Shown piece after piece: positions 8,180 to 15,925 of a DNA stretch of 64,000 nt. The DNA lies in NCBI RefSeq assembly GCF_020424085.1, contig NZ_CP080203.1, forward strand, positions 1,798,001 to 1,862,000. The letters run 5' to 3'. Source of the DNA: Mycetocola spongiae. GTDB lineage: Bacteria; Actinomycetota; Actinomycetes; Actinomycetales; Microbacteriaceae. The translations under genes and the position numbers were made by a program. The notes under the pieces are model-generated. The model was given only the letters and a program-made list of their open reading frames with translations. It made no database searches and had not been told where the DNA came from. Numbering within the stretch: the first letter of the stretch is position 1; every line of letters starts with the position of its first letter.

Positions 8180-9334
8180 TTACGGCGTCGGGGGAAGCGC
8201 GGCGATCCTCGCGGTGAGGCCGCGACGATCGGGTTTCCCCGAGGACAGCAGCGGGATTTTCTCCACCCGGATCAACCGCGCCGGGCGGGCTGCCACCCCG
8301 ATCACGCGCTCGCATTCGGCGCGGGCGAGCGCCAGCAGGGCCGCATCCGGATCCTCTCCCGCGGGCAGCACCAGTACCGGGACCTGCCCCCAGCGCGCAT
8401 CGGGCGCGGCGACCACCACGGCCGGGGAGAGCCCGGGCAGGCCGCGCAGCAGGTTCTCGATCCGGTCCAGGCTCACGTTGATGCCCCCCGAGATCAGGAC
8501 GTTATCGCGCCGGCCGGTGATGCTGACCCCCGCGTCAGCACTCACGGTTCCGGCATCCCCGGTATGGAAGCGGCGGTCATCGCCGGTGCCGCTCAGCGCG
8601 CGGGCGGTGGCCGCGTGGTCCCAGCCTCCCGCGGCATCCAGATAGCCGCGCGCGAGCGTGGGGCCGCCGAGGAGGATCTCGCCGCCCACGCTCTCCGCGA
8701 TCACCCCGGGCAGCGGATGCCCGTCGTATACGCAGCCACCCCCGGTCTCGCTGGAGCCATAGGTGCGCACGAGGGTGATGTCGGCGGCCGCGGCACGCGC
8801 GCGCAGCGGCCCCGGGGTGAACTGGCCGCCGACCAGCACCGCGCTATAGCGGGCGAGGGACGCGGCGTGATTCTCGTCGAGCAGCCGCTCCACCTGCGCC
8901 GGGACGAGGGAGGTATAGAGCCGCGGGGAGCGGGCGGCCGCGCGCTCGGTGGCCGCGGCAAATTCCGCCGGATCAAAGATCCCGCCCGGCAGCGACTCGG
9001 GTGAGGTCCCGGCCACGTGCGAGCGAATCAGCACCTGGAGGCCGGCGATATAGTGCGCGGGCAGCGCCAGCACCCAGGTGCCCGGGCCGCCGAGGACCTC
9101 CTCGGTGGCGCGGGCCGAGGCGAGCAGCGCATGCCGGGAATGCGCGATGCGCTTGGGGATGCCCGTGGAGCCCGAGGTGGACACCACGAGGTCCACGCCC
9201 GCGGGCACGGTGGCCGCGGGCCCCGCGGGCGCACCCTCGGGGGCCAGCGCGGGGCCGCGCCCCTCCAGGAGTTCGGCGAGGGCCGCGATCAGTCCCGGCA
9301 GATCCCGGGTATCCACGCCCCGCAGTTCGCGCAC
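8180..9334 (-). CDS. menE: o-Succinylbenzoate-CoA ligase (MenE)
   Basis: 384 residues, a short member of the AMP-forming acyl-CoA synthetase family. The ATP loop STSGSTGIPKRI is near residue 53; the A5 motif YGSSETGGG, the TGDAG aspartate motif and the hinge GRRDNVLISGG follow in order, then the C-terminal lid ends with the SSGKPDRRGL lysine motif. It activates o-succinylbenzoate for ring closure by MenB. The GTG start overlaps the menB stop by one base (TAGTG), giving coupled translation. The N-terminal third is reduced compared with generic acyl-CoA ligases, as usual for actinobacterial MenE. Confidence 0.93.
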   Translation of the reverse strand: MRELRGVDTRDLPGLIAALAELLEGRGPALAPEGAPAGPAATVPAGVDLVVSTSGSTGIPKRIAHSRHALLASARATEEVLGGPGTWVLALPAHYIAGLQVLIRSHVAGTSPESLPGGIFDPAEFAAATERAAARSPRLYTSLVPAQVERLLDENHAASLARYSAVLVGGQFTPGPLRARAAAADITLVRTYGSSETGGGCVYDGHPLPGVIAESVGGEILLGGPTLARGYLDAAGGWDHAATARALSGTGDDRRFHTGDAGTVSADAGVSITGRRDNVLISGGINVSLDRIENLLRGLPGLSPAVVVAAPDARWGQVPVLVLPAGEDPDAALLALARAECERVIGVAARPARLIRVEKIPLLSSGKPDRRGLTARIAALPPTP

Positions 9335-10239
9335 TAGAACTGCCAGGGGTAGGCGGACCAGTCGGGGGCGCGCTTTTCCAGGAAGGAATCGCGTCCCTCC
9401 ACGGCCTCATCGGTGCCATAGGCCAGGCGGGTGGCCTCGCCCGCGAAGACCTGCTGGCCCACCATGCCGTCGTCCACGGCATTAAACGCAAATTTCAGCA
9501 TCCGGATCGCGGTGGGCGATTTGGTCAGGATCGTGCGGGCCCAGGCCAGCGCCGTGGGCTCCAGCTCGGCATGCGGCACAACCCGGTTCACGGCGCCCAT
9601 CTCATAGGCGCGCTGCGCCGAGTATTCCTCGGCGAGGAAAAATACCTCGCGGGCGAATTTCTGCCCGATCTGGCGCGCAAAATAGGCGCTGCCATAGCCG
9701 GCGTCAAAGGAGCCCACATCCGCATCGGTCTGCTTAAACTTGCCGTGCTCGGCACTGGCGATCGTGAGATCACACACCACGTGCAGCGAGTGTCCGCCGC
9801 CCGCGGCCCAGCCGGGAACCACGGCGATCACCACCTTGGGCATCATCCGGATCAGGCGCTGCACCTCCAGGATGTGCAGGCGGCCGGAGCGGGCCAGGTC
9901 CACACCCGAGGCCTCCTCGGAATCGGAGTATTTATAGCCGTCGCGGCCGCGGATGCGCTGATCCCCGCCCGAGCAGAACGCCCATCCGCCATCGCGCGGG
10001 CTCGGGCCGTTGCCCGTGAGCAGGACCACGCCGATGCGCGGGTTCATGCGGGCGTCATCCAGCACCGCATAGAGCTCGTCCACGGTGCGGGGGCGGAACG
10101 CATTGCGCACCTCGGGCCGGTTAAAGGCGATGCGGGCCACCTGGCCGTGCACATCCTGGTGATACGTAATATCGGTGAGGGCCTCAAATCCGGGGACGGT
10201 ATTCCACTCACTGGCATCAAAAATTTCCGAGACGGTCAT
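9334..10239 (-). CDS. menB: 1,4-Dihydroxy-2-naphthoyl-CoA synthase (MenB)
   Basis: About 301 residues from the ATG used here; an ATG four codons earlier is possible. It belongs to the crotonase fold: oxyanion-hole region WAFCSGGDQRIRGRDGY, glycine-rich GWAAGGGHSLHVVCDL, and the MenB-specific stretch FDAGYGSAYFARQIGQKFAR with its catalytic aspartate context TDADVGSFDAG. It cyclises o-succinylbenzoyl-CoA. The start is supported by a TATGCT box 7 nt upstream with the spacer GGAGGGC, identical to that before aspS. It heads the menB-menE-menA run. Confidence 0.95.
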   Translation of the reverse strand: MTVSEIFDASEWNTVPGFEALTDITYHQDVHGQVARIAFNRPEVRNAFRPRTVDELYAVLDDARMNPRIGVVLLTGNGPSPRDGGWAFCSGGDQRIRGRDGYKYSDSEEASGVDLARSGRLHILEVQRLIRMMPKVVIAVVPGWAAGGGHSLHVVCDLTIASAEHGKFKQTDADVGSFDAGYGSAYFARQIGQKFAREVFFLAEEYSAQRAYEMGAVNRVVPHAELEPTALAWARTILTKSPTAIRMLKFAFNAVDDGMVGQQVFAGEATRLAYGTDEAVEGRDSFLEKRAPDWSAYPWQF

Positions 10240-10246
10240 GCCCTCC

Positions 10247-10252
10247 AGCATA
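10247..10252 (-). promoter_or_regulatory. -10 box of leaderless menB promoter
   Basis: TATGCT followed by GGAGGGC and the ATG. The spacer matches that of aspS exactly. Confidence 0.5.
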
Positions 10253-10273
10253 TGACCCCGCGGCCGTGCGGCC

Positions 10274-10696
10274 CTAGCGGCACAGCCGGGTGTACTCCCC
10301 CACGGCGCGCTCGCTCACGGAGATCACCGCCATGACGGCTCCGGGATCGGCGTTGCCGGGGTTGCCTCCCAGACCCTCCAGGGCATCGCCCACGTCCTGG
10401 ATCGAGGTGCGCGCAGCGCCGGCGACCGCGGCCACCTCGGGGTTGCTCACGTTATTCAACGCTGTCTCGATATCGGCATCGATCCCGTCAAAGAGCGCGC
10501 GGGGCGAATCCGGCCGGGCGTCGCCGCCCAGCAGCGCCTCCTGCATCCGCTCCTGGGCACCGGAGATCGGCTCGCGCAGGATCGCGCAGGCCGCGGCCAC
10601 GCTCTGCCCGCCCGGGGCTGCGCAGCCGGTCAGGATAAGGCCCGCGGCGGCAAGACAGAGCAGGCTCAGGGAGCGGGACACGGGGCGGGAGTGCAT
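10274..10696 (-). CDS. Lipoprotein, unknown function (paralogue A)
   Basis: 140 residues. A signal peptide ends in the lipobox LTGC (Cys at about 25), so the mature protein should be membrane-anchored outside. The rest is helical, with two further cysteines: one in SVAAACAIL just after the anchor and one in the final LCR, which could form a disulfide. Length and cysteine spacing recall the next lipoprotein gene, and the two are probably diverged paralogues. GGAAGG lies 10 nt before the ATG. A terminator-like hairpin with a T-run sits only about 30 nt upstream of the start. Confidence 0.75.
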   Translation of the reverse strand: MHSRPVSRSLSLLCLAAAGLILTGCAAPGGQSVAAACAILREPISGAQERMQEALLGGDARPDSPRALFDGIDADIETALNNVSNPEVAAVAGAARTSIQDVGDALEGLGGNPGNADPGAVMAVISVSERAVGEYTRLCR

Positions 10697-10723
10697 GTGG
10701 ACGGGGCCTTCCGGGCGGGGAAT

Positions 10724-10745
10724 AAAAAACGTCCCTCGCGGGACG
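10724..10745 (-). terminator. Hairpin plus T-run between lipoprotein genes
   Basis: On the minus strand CGTCCC/GGGACG (6-bp stem, 4-nt loop) is followed by TTTTTT. It either ends the upstream lipoprotein transcript or acts as an attenuator for the next gene, whose start is 28 nt further on. Confidence 0.7.
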
Positions 10746-10830
10746 CAGATTTCAGGCTACCCGGTTGCTGCGCCGCGCCGGGGCCCGCGGTCGGCGCGTG
10801 ATGCGGGACCTGTCGCCCCCTCAACACGGA

Positions 10831-10862
10831 GGCCGCGCGGACTCCGAGGAATCCGCGCGGCC
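10831..10862. repeat. 11-bp inverted repeat after lipoprotein B
   Basis: GGCCGCGCGGA and its perfect complement around a 10-nt loop, 19 bp past the stop. It has no T-run and may be a transcript-end stabiliser or weak terminator. Confidence 0.5.
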
Positions 10863-10880
10863 GCCGCATTGCGTGGGAGA

Positions 10881-11387
10881 CTAGCCTCCGCAGAGGGCGC
10901 TGAACTTTTCGCCCGCGGCCTGGCCAGAGGACATGATCTCGTTCAGGGCCGTAACGTCTACCGAGGCGGGGTCAACGGAGATCTGCTGCAGCAGGTCACC
11001 CATCGATTCGAACATATCGCGCAGCGGCGCGGCGGCGGCGGTGACCTCGGCGTTGGAGCCTTCTTCAAGCGAGGCGTCAAAGTCAGTTACCAGCTTTTTC
11101 ATGGCGTCGGAGGCCGTGGTTGCGGCGCCCTCGGCCATCGGGTTGCTGGCGAACGCGCCCACCGACTGCTGCATTTCCTGGCTTGCGGTGACCATCTGGG
11201 TGTTTACAATCTTGCAGGCCTCGGCCACGCTCTTCTCGGCGGGTGCCTTGCTGGGCTTCGCCGCGCTGCTGGAACCGGTCGAGGACGCGGTCTCGGTGTT
11301 GCCGGCGGAGCATCCGGTGAGGGCGAGGCCGCTCAGGGCAACAACCACGGCGAGGGTGGACAGGCGGGATTTTGCAATTTTCATCAT
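10881..11387 (-). CDS. Lipoprotein, unknown function (paralogue B)
   Basis: 168 residues. A signal peptide ends in LALTGC, followed by a Ser/Thr/Ala/Lys linker and a helical domain. As in the neighbouring paralogue, a conserved SVAEAC motif near the start of the domain and a terminal ALCGG cysteine could pair. No known domain is recognised. The start ATG (a second ATG follows directly) has GGAAAG about 7 nt upstream; longer readings have no signal peptide at the N-terminus and were rejected. Confidence 0.78.
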   Translation of the reverse strand: MMKIAKSRLSTLAVVVALSGLALTGCSAGNTETASSTGSSSAAKPSKAPAEKSVAEACKIVNTQMVTASQEMQQSVGAFASNPMAEGAATTASDAMKKLVTDFDASLEEGSNAEVTAAAAPLRDMFESMGDLLQQISVDPASVDVTALNEIMSSGQAAGEKFSALCGG

Positions 11388-11518
11388 GAGAATACTTTCC
11401 GCAGGCACCCCGATAGTCAGGTTCGATTTCCCCCCGGCCGTCGGACCGAGATTTTCCCCGCCATTACGCGGGAAGAGTGAGGGTGCGTGCGCGGTTAAAT
11501 CTAGCAGAGCGCACCGAC

Positions 11519-11549
11519 GGGGTGGCCTCGCGAGGGCGAAGTCCACCCC
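11519..11549 (-). terminator. Hairpin downstream of mgtA
   Basis: GGGGTGG/CCACCCC outer stem with an inner GCC/GGC hairpin, about 60 bp after the mgtA stop. There is no clear T-run. Confidence 0.4.
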
Positions 11550-11610
11550 ACCGGGGCGCAGCTATGTCGGATTCCGACCCCACACAGTCATTGCGCGGGT
11601 GGGAAGTGGG

Positions 11611-14325
11611 CTAGATCCAGGAACCGTATTTGCGGATATAAAGGTTCTTGCAGAACTGGGTGAGGACACAATATGCCGCCAGCGTGGCCACGAGCCAGGG
11701 GAAATAGCTCAGCGGCAGCGCCACGAGGCCCAGCCCCTGGCCCCAGCCGGTAAACGGCAGGACCAGCCCAAAGATGCAGACCGCGCCCGTGGCCAGCAGC
11801 ACCGGCAGGCTTGCAATCGACTTCAGGAACGGGACCCGGCGGGTGCGGATCATGTGCACAATCAGGGTCTGCGAGATGATCGATTCAATAAACCAGCCGG
11901 ACTGGAAGAGCGCCGCCTGGTCCGGGGAGTTCGCCGAGAAGACAAACCACATCAGGGCAAACGTGGAAATATCAAAGATCGACGAGATCGGTCCGATCCG
12001 AATCATGAACCGGGACAGGCTGCCGGCGTCCCAGGTGCGCGGCTTGCGCAGGTCCTCGGGATCCACCCGGTCCCAGGGCAGGGTCAGCATGGACAGGTCA
12101 TAGCTGAGGTTCTGCACCAGCACCACAAGCGGGATCATCGGGATAAACGGCAGCAGCGCGCTGGCCACCAGCACCGAGAACATATTGCCGAAGTTCGAGG
12201 AGGCCGTCATCTTGATGTATTTCATGGTGTTAATAAATGTGCGCCGCCCCTCGATCACACCCTTTTCCAGGACCATCAGATCCTTTTCCAGCAGGATAAT
12301 ATCGGCCGATTCCTTGGCGATATCCACCGCTGTGTCCACCGAGATTCCCACGTCCGCGGCGCGCAGCGCGGGGGCGTCGTTAATGCCATCGCCGAGGAAA
12401 CCCACGGTATGGCCGTTCTCGCGCAGGGCCTCCACGATCTGGGCCTTCTGCACCGGGTTGATCTTGGCAAAGAGGGTGGCCGTCTCGACCCGCTCCCGCA
12501 GCCGCTCCGGGTTCAGCCCCTCGAGCTCCGTTCCGAGCACCGTATCGCGGGGGTCCAGGCCCACCGCGCGGCATACCGTGCGTGCCACCAGCTCGTTATC
12601 TCCGGTGATGACCTTCACCGCCGTGCCGTGCTCGCGGAGCACCGCGATGGCCTCGGCCGCGGAGGCCTTGGCGGGATCGAGGAACGCGAGGAACCCGATC
12701 AGCGTGAGCTCGCTCTCATCCGCGGTCTCGTATTCGCGCCGGGGGCCGTCCCCGGGGGAGAACGACCGTGTGGCCACGGCGAGAACGCGCAGGCCCTGCT
12801 CGTTCTGAGCGTCCACGAGGGCGCGGATTTCCTCCAGCCGGGACGCGCTCAGTCGCACGCTATCGCGGCCGATCAGCTCGGTCTCGCAGCACTCCAGGAG
12901 CTCCTCCACGGCCCCCTTGGTGATCAGGAAGTGGGAGAATCCATCGTCCACAACCACCGACATCCGCCGCCGCTCAAAATCAAACGGAATCTCGTCCACG
13001 AGCGTATATTCGGCCTCGATCCGGGCGATCTCATCGGGGCCCGCGGCCTCGATCACCGCGGCATCAAGCAGGTTGCGCAGCCCCGTCTGGAAGTGCGCAT
13101 TTGCGGCGCCGAGGCCCAGCGTGGTTTCGCTGCCGCGCCCGGTCACGTCGAGGTGACGCTCCAGGACGATGCGGTCCTCGGTGAGTGTTCCGGTTTTATC
13201 GGTGCACAGCACGTCCATCGCGCCGAGGTTCTGGATCGAGTTGAGGCGCTTCACGATCACCTTATTGCGGGCCATCAGCCCCGCACCCTTGGCGAGGTTC
13301 GCGGTCACGATCAGCGGCAGCATCTCGGGGGTCAGCCCCACCGCGGTGGTTACCCCAAATAGGAATGCGGTGGTCCAGTCCTTGGTGAGCCCGTTGATCA
13401 GGAAGACCACGGGCACCATGACCAGCATGAACCGTATCAGCGTGAGGCTGACCGATTTGATGCCCTTATCAAAGGCCGTCTCGGGGCGGGTGCCCAGGAG
13501 CGAGGAGCTCATGCCGCCAAAATAGGTCTGCGAGCCGGTGCGCAGGACCACGGCGGTTCCGGAGCCGGAGACCACCGAGGTGCCCATAAACCCGAGGTTG
13601 CTTGCGGAGAGCACCTCGGATGCGCGGATCTGTTCCAGCGCGGCCACGGTTTTTTCCACGGGCAGGGCCTCGCCGGTGAGCATCGACTGGTTCACCTGGA
13701 GGTTTTTGGTGCGCACAAAGCGCACGTCTCCGGGCACAATATCCCCCGCGGCGAGGGTCACAATATCGCCGGGCACAATCTCCTCCAGCGGGATCTCCCG
13801 GGATACCGAGCGATCGCTTTCGCGCCGGGTGACCTGCACGGTGGTGCGCACCATTTTTTTCAGTTCCTCGGCGGCCCGTGAGGAACGGTATTCCTGCCAG
13901 AACCGCAGCACGGCGCTGATCAGCACCATCGCGGCGATCACGCTCACGCCGGTGTACTCGGGGCCCTCGGCCGGATCGGCGAGGATCACATCCGTCACAA
14001 GCATGATCGCAAAGAGGAAGATCAGCACGATGATAAACGGATTGGTGAAGGTGCGCAGAAACTGCAGGAGCGCCGGGGCGGGCTTATCGTGGCGCACCTG
14101 ATTGGGGCCATAGCGGGCCTGCCGGAGGGCCACCTTTTTGGGGCTCAGCCCGGCAATCGAGGTGCCCTCCGTCTGGAAGGTATCCTCCGGGCTGCGCAGG
14201 GCTGCCTCGCGCAGCGCACGCTGCTGGGATTCGGAGACCGCGATGGTCTTTTCGAGTGTGGTCCGGCGCCGCGGCGCCGTGCCGGTCGGGTTCGGGTTAC
14301 GGATTTCGGGGGCGTTGAGCTTCAT
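11611..14325 (-). CDS. mgtA: Magnesium-translocating P-type ATPase (MgtA)
   Basis: 904 residues, the usual MgtA/MgtB length. The P-type signatures are in order: actuator LTGEALPVEK, phosphorylation loop DKTGTLTED, hinge VKVITGDNE, and the GDGINDAPALR Mg2+/ATP motif. The final six helices include the class IIIB pattern NLSYDLSML in the ion path. The enzyme imports Mg2+ at low external magnesium. The ATG has GAAGGA 9 nt upstream. The 560-nt leader carries a promoter, an M-box riboswitch, a short proline-rich ORF and an attenuator-like hairpin, so expression should rise when cytoplasmic Mg2+ falls. Confidence 0.96.
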   Translation of the reverse strand: MKLNAPEIRNPNPTGTAPRRRTTLEKTIAVSESQQRALREAALRSPEDTFQTEGTSIAGLSPKKVALRQARYGPNQVRHDKPAPALLQFLRTFTNPFIIVLIFLFAIMLVTDVILADPAEGPEYTGVSVIAAMVLISAVLRFWQEYRSSRAAEELKKMVRTTVQVTRRESDRSVSREIPLEEIVPGDIVTLAAGDIVPGDVRFVRTKNLQVNQSMLTGEALPVEKTVAALEQIRASEVLSASNLGFMGTSVVSGSGTAVVLRTGSQTYFGGMSSSLLGTRPETAFDKGIKSVSLTLIRFMLVMVPVVFLINGLTKDWTTAFLFGVTTAVGLTPEMLPLIVTANLAKGAGLMARNKVIVKRLNSIQNLGAMDVLCTDKTGTLTEDRIVLERHLDVTGRGSETTLGLGAANAHFQTGLRNLLDAAVIEAAGPDEIARIEAEYTLVDEIPFDFERRRMSVVVDDGFSHFLITKGAVEELLECCETELIGRDSVRLSASRLEEIRALVDAQNEQGLRVLAVATRSFSPGDGPRREYETADESELTLIGFLAFLDPAKASAAEAIAVLREHGTAVKVITGDNELVARTVCRAVGLDPRDTVLGTELEGLNPERLRERVETATLFAKINPVQKAQIVEALRENGHTVGFLGDGINDAPALRAADVGISVDTAVDIAKESADIILLEKDLMVLEKGVIEGRRTFINTMKYIKMTASSNFGNMFSVLVASALLPFIPMIPLVVLVQNLSYDLSMLTLPWDRVDPEDLRKPRTWDAGSLSRFMIRIGPISSIFDISTFALMWFVFSANSPDQAALFQSGWFIESIISQTLIVHMIRTRRVPFLKSIASLPVLLATGAVCIFGLVLPFTGWGQGLGLVALPLSYFPWLVATLAAYCVLTQFCKNLYIRKYGSWI

Positions 14326-14448
14326 GATCGGTGGTCCTTCGGGGAGGCGCGTCCGGGCACGCCGATCACCCCGGGGCTGCGGCAGCGGGGCACGCCAAAC
14401 GGCGGCCGCTTCCGGGGCGGGGAGAATCGAGCGGGCGTGGAATCACGC

Positions 14449-14500
14449 AAAAAATAATCTGAGCGGGGGCGCTGCGCGCGGGGCCGGCACACTCATTATT
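14449..14500 (-). terminator. Attenuator-like hairpin in the mgtA leader
   Basis: On the minus strand AATAATGAG pairs with CTC-AG-ATTATT (9 bp, 2-nt bulge) around a GC-rich loop, and the stem runs directly into TTTTTT. It lies after the short ORF and 124 nt before mgtA, the place expected for conditional termination. Confidence 0.55.
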
Positions 14501-14536
14501 GACCGCCCGGGCGGCACCCTGGGCCGCGTTCCGCGC

Positions 14537-14629
14537 CTAGGCGCGCGGTGAGGCGGCGGGGTGCCCGCCGGTGGGGGTCATCCATAATAAGTGGGGGCGC
14601 GGCGCGCGCCGACTAGGTCCGTCGTCCAT
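14537..14629 (-). CDS. Short leader ORF (uORF) upstream of mgtA
   Basis: 30 codons starting MDDGPSRRAPRPH and ending in PRA. The ATG has a strong GAGGTGA with 5-nt spacing, better than the site of mgtA itself. Six prolines and the acidic N-terminal DD recall MgtL-type leader peptides, whose translation falters on proline or acidic codons at low Mg2+ (known in enterobacteria). Its stop codon lies in the CTAG loop of a CGCGC/GCGCG hairpin. There is no homology claim; the role as a regulatory leader is inferred from position between the M-box and mgtA. Confidence 0.5.
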   Translation of the reverse strand: MDDGPSRRAPRPHLLWMTPTGGHPAASPRA

Positions 14630-14724
14630 TGCGGTCACCTCACGGAAAAATATCGGGCGCACAATAAAGAAGGCAAAAATATCCGCTCGCAAGGGAAAGC
14701 CTCGATTGCCGGGATATCTGCGTC

Positions 14725-14885
14725 ACCTCCACGTAAGAGCTTTGACACTGCACGACGTATCCAAAAATTTTGGAAGCCACTTTGGATAACCCCTTAATCC
14801 GGGGATATCTGTCCTAACCTTGGGCATCTCTCGATGTCGTCAGATCAGTGGCCTTTATTCGTGCAGGAGCCTCGCCTAACGAAGT
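14725..14885 (-). promoter_or_regulatory. M-box (ykoK) Mg2+ riboswitch
   Basis: The minus strand begins CTTCGTTAGGCGAGGCTCC, the conserved 5' core of M-box RNAs, and ends about 160 nt later with GTGCAGTGTCAAAGCTC, the conserved 3' core; CCTGCACG and CGTCGTGCAG pair to close the long helix. Interior hairpins include GACATCGAGAGATGCC and the 7-bp TCCAAAA/TTTTGGA element. Size and both conserved ends match the aptamer that binds Mg2+ upstream of Mg2+ transporter genes. It precedes mgtA and starts about 10 nt after a predicted transcription start. Confidence 0.93.
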
Positions 14886-14897
14886 GCTGCGTGTGGA

Positions 14898-14926
14898 ACC
14901 CTATCACCGGTGGGGATGGTGTGCAA
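14898..14926 (-). promoter_or_regulatory. Promoter of the M-box/mgtA transcript
   Basis: -35 TTGCAC (14921-14926), 17-bp spacer, -10 TAGGGT (14898-14903). Transcription would start a few bases before the riboswitch. Confidence 0.72.
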
Positions 14927-14976
14927 TACGGGGCCCCCGTGGCGGCGGCGAGGTTTTCAAATCTCACGCCGCACCC

Positions 14977-14982
14977 TAGGCT
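14977..14982 (+). promoter_or_regulatory. -10 box of leaderless phosphatase promoter
   Basis: TAGGCT 6 nt before the ATG; TTTTCA lies 17 bp further up as a possible -35. Confidence 0.55.
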
Positions 14983-14988
14983 CGGGGC

Positions 14989-15609
14989 ATGCGACTCATC
15001 CTCATTCGTCACGGACAGACCCCCTCCAATGTTGCCGGTGTGCTGGATACCCGGGTGCCGGGCCCCGGCCTGACCGAGCGGGGCCACGAGCAGGCCCTGA
15101 TCCTGGGGCGGGAACTTGATGAGCCGATCGAGGCGATCTTTGCCAGCGTGCAGGTGCGCTCGCAGATCACCGCGGCCCCGCTCGCGGAGCGGCTGGGCCT
15201 GGAGGTGGCGATCCGCGAGGATCTGCGCGAGATCGACTGTGGCGAGTTTGAGATGCGGGATGATACGGACGCGATCCACGGCTATCACGAGGCCCTGCTG
15301 GCCTGGGTCGAGGGCGACCGCGCGGTGCGCATGCCCGGGGCCGAGGACGGCCACGAGGTTTATGACCGCGTGAATCGTGTGGTGGCCGAGGCGGAGGCCC
15401 TGGGCCTAAATACCGTGGCGCTTGTGGCCCACGGCGCGCTGATCCGCTCCTGGGTGGGGGCGCACGCGGGCAATATCGCCCCGGGCTTCGCCCGCGAAAA
15501 CATCATGCCCAATACCGGGGTGGCCATCCTCGAGGGCTCCTCCCGGGAGGGCTGGATCCTGGAGAGCTGGGTGGGCACCCCGCTCTCCCCCGGCACCGCG
15601 GGGGCCTAG
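14989..15609 (+). CDS. Histidine phosphatase family protein (phosphoglycerate mutase-like)
   Basis: 206 residues. The catalytic RHG motif appears as LILIRHGQTPSN (residues 3-14), with the second active-site region REIDCGEFE and the distal histidine in VALVAHGALIR. These proteins form a phosphohistidine intermediate; substrates range from phosphosugars to nucleotides and none can be assigned. The gene is divergent from the mgtA leader and its ATG follows a TAGGCT box by 6 nt, so it is probably leaderless. Confidence 0.88.
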   Translation: MRLILIRHGQTPSNVAGVLDTRVPGPGLTERGHEQALILGRELDEPIEAIFASVQVRSQITAAPLAERLGLEVAIREDLREIDCGEFEMRDDTDAIHGYHEALLAWVEGDRAVRMPGAEDGHEVYDRVNRVVAEAEALGLNTVALVAHGALIRSWVGAHAGNIAPGFARENIMPNTGVAILEGSSREGWILESWVGTPLSPGTAGA

Positions 15610-15925
15610 ACCCGCCGCGCCGCCCGCCGGTCACGCGCGCATCGGCGCCCGTGATCCTGCGCGCGGGCACGCCCGTGCCCGCCCGACGCTCACCGGCGGC
15701 ACCAAAATCCCGCAGGATTCTGGGGATCCCGGGGTCTTTTCCCCCGGTTTTGATCCCCGCCTGCGCCCTCCTTTCCGGACCCGCCGTGCCCCGTGCGCGG
15801 CGGGTCTTTCGCGACCGCGCGCCGCCGCGACGGGTGCTACAGTAAATACGTCTGACTTATTACGTGCTCCCCGCGGCGTTCCCTGCGCCGCAACGCGACA
15901 TCCGGAATCAAAGGAGAAACCACCT
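15610..15925 (+). promoter_or_regulatory. Intergenic region upstream of gluconate genes: hairpins and promoter
   Basis: Two hairpins follow the phosphatase gene. The first, at 15722-15758, has GGGGATC/GATCCCC outer arms and CCGGGG/CCCCCGG inner arms. The second, at 15778-15809, has a 9-bp stem GACCCGCCG and a TTT tail and is a likely terminator. Further on, TACAGT (15838-15843) is a possible -10, and GTCTGAC at 15850-15856, near the predicted +1, carries the GT-N3-AC core of FCD-GntR operators. Confidence 0.45.

Noticed and set aside
14834-15073. Plus-strand open frame overlapping the M-box and phosphatase start
   Set aside because: It lies across a riboswitch on the other strand and the start of a true gene in a different frame; no ribosome site or motif.
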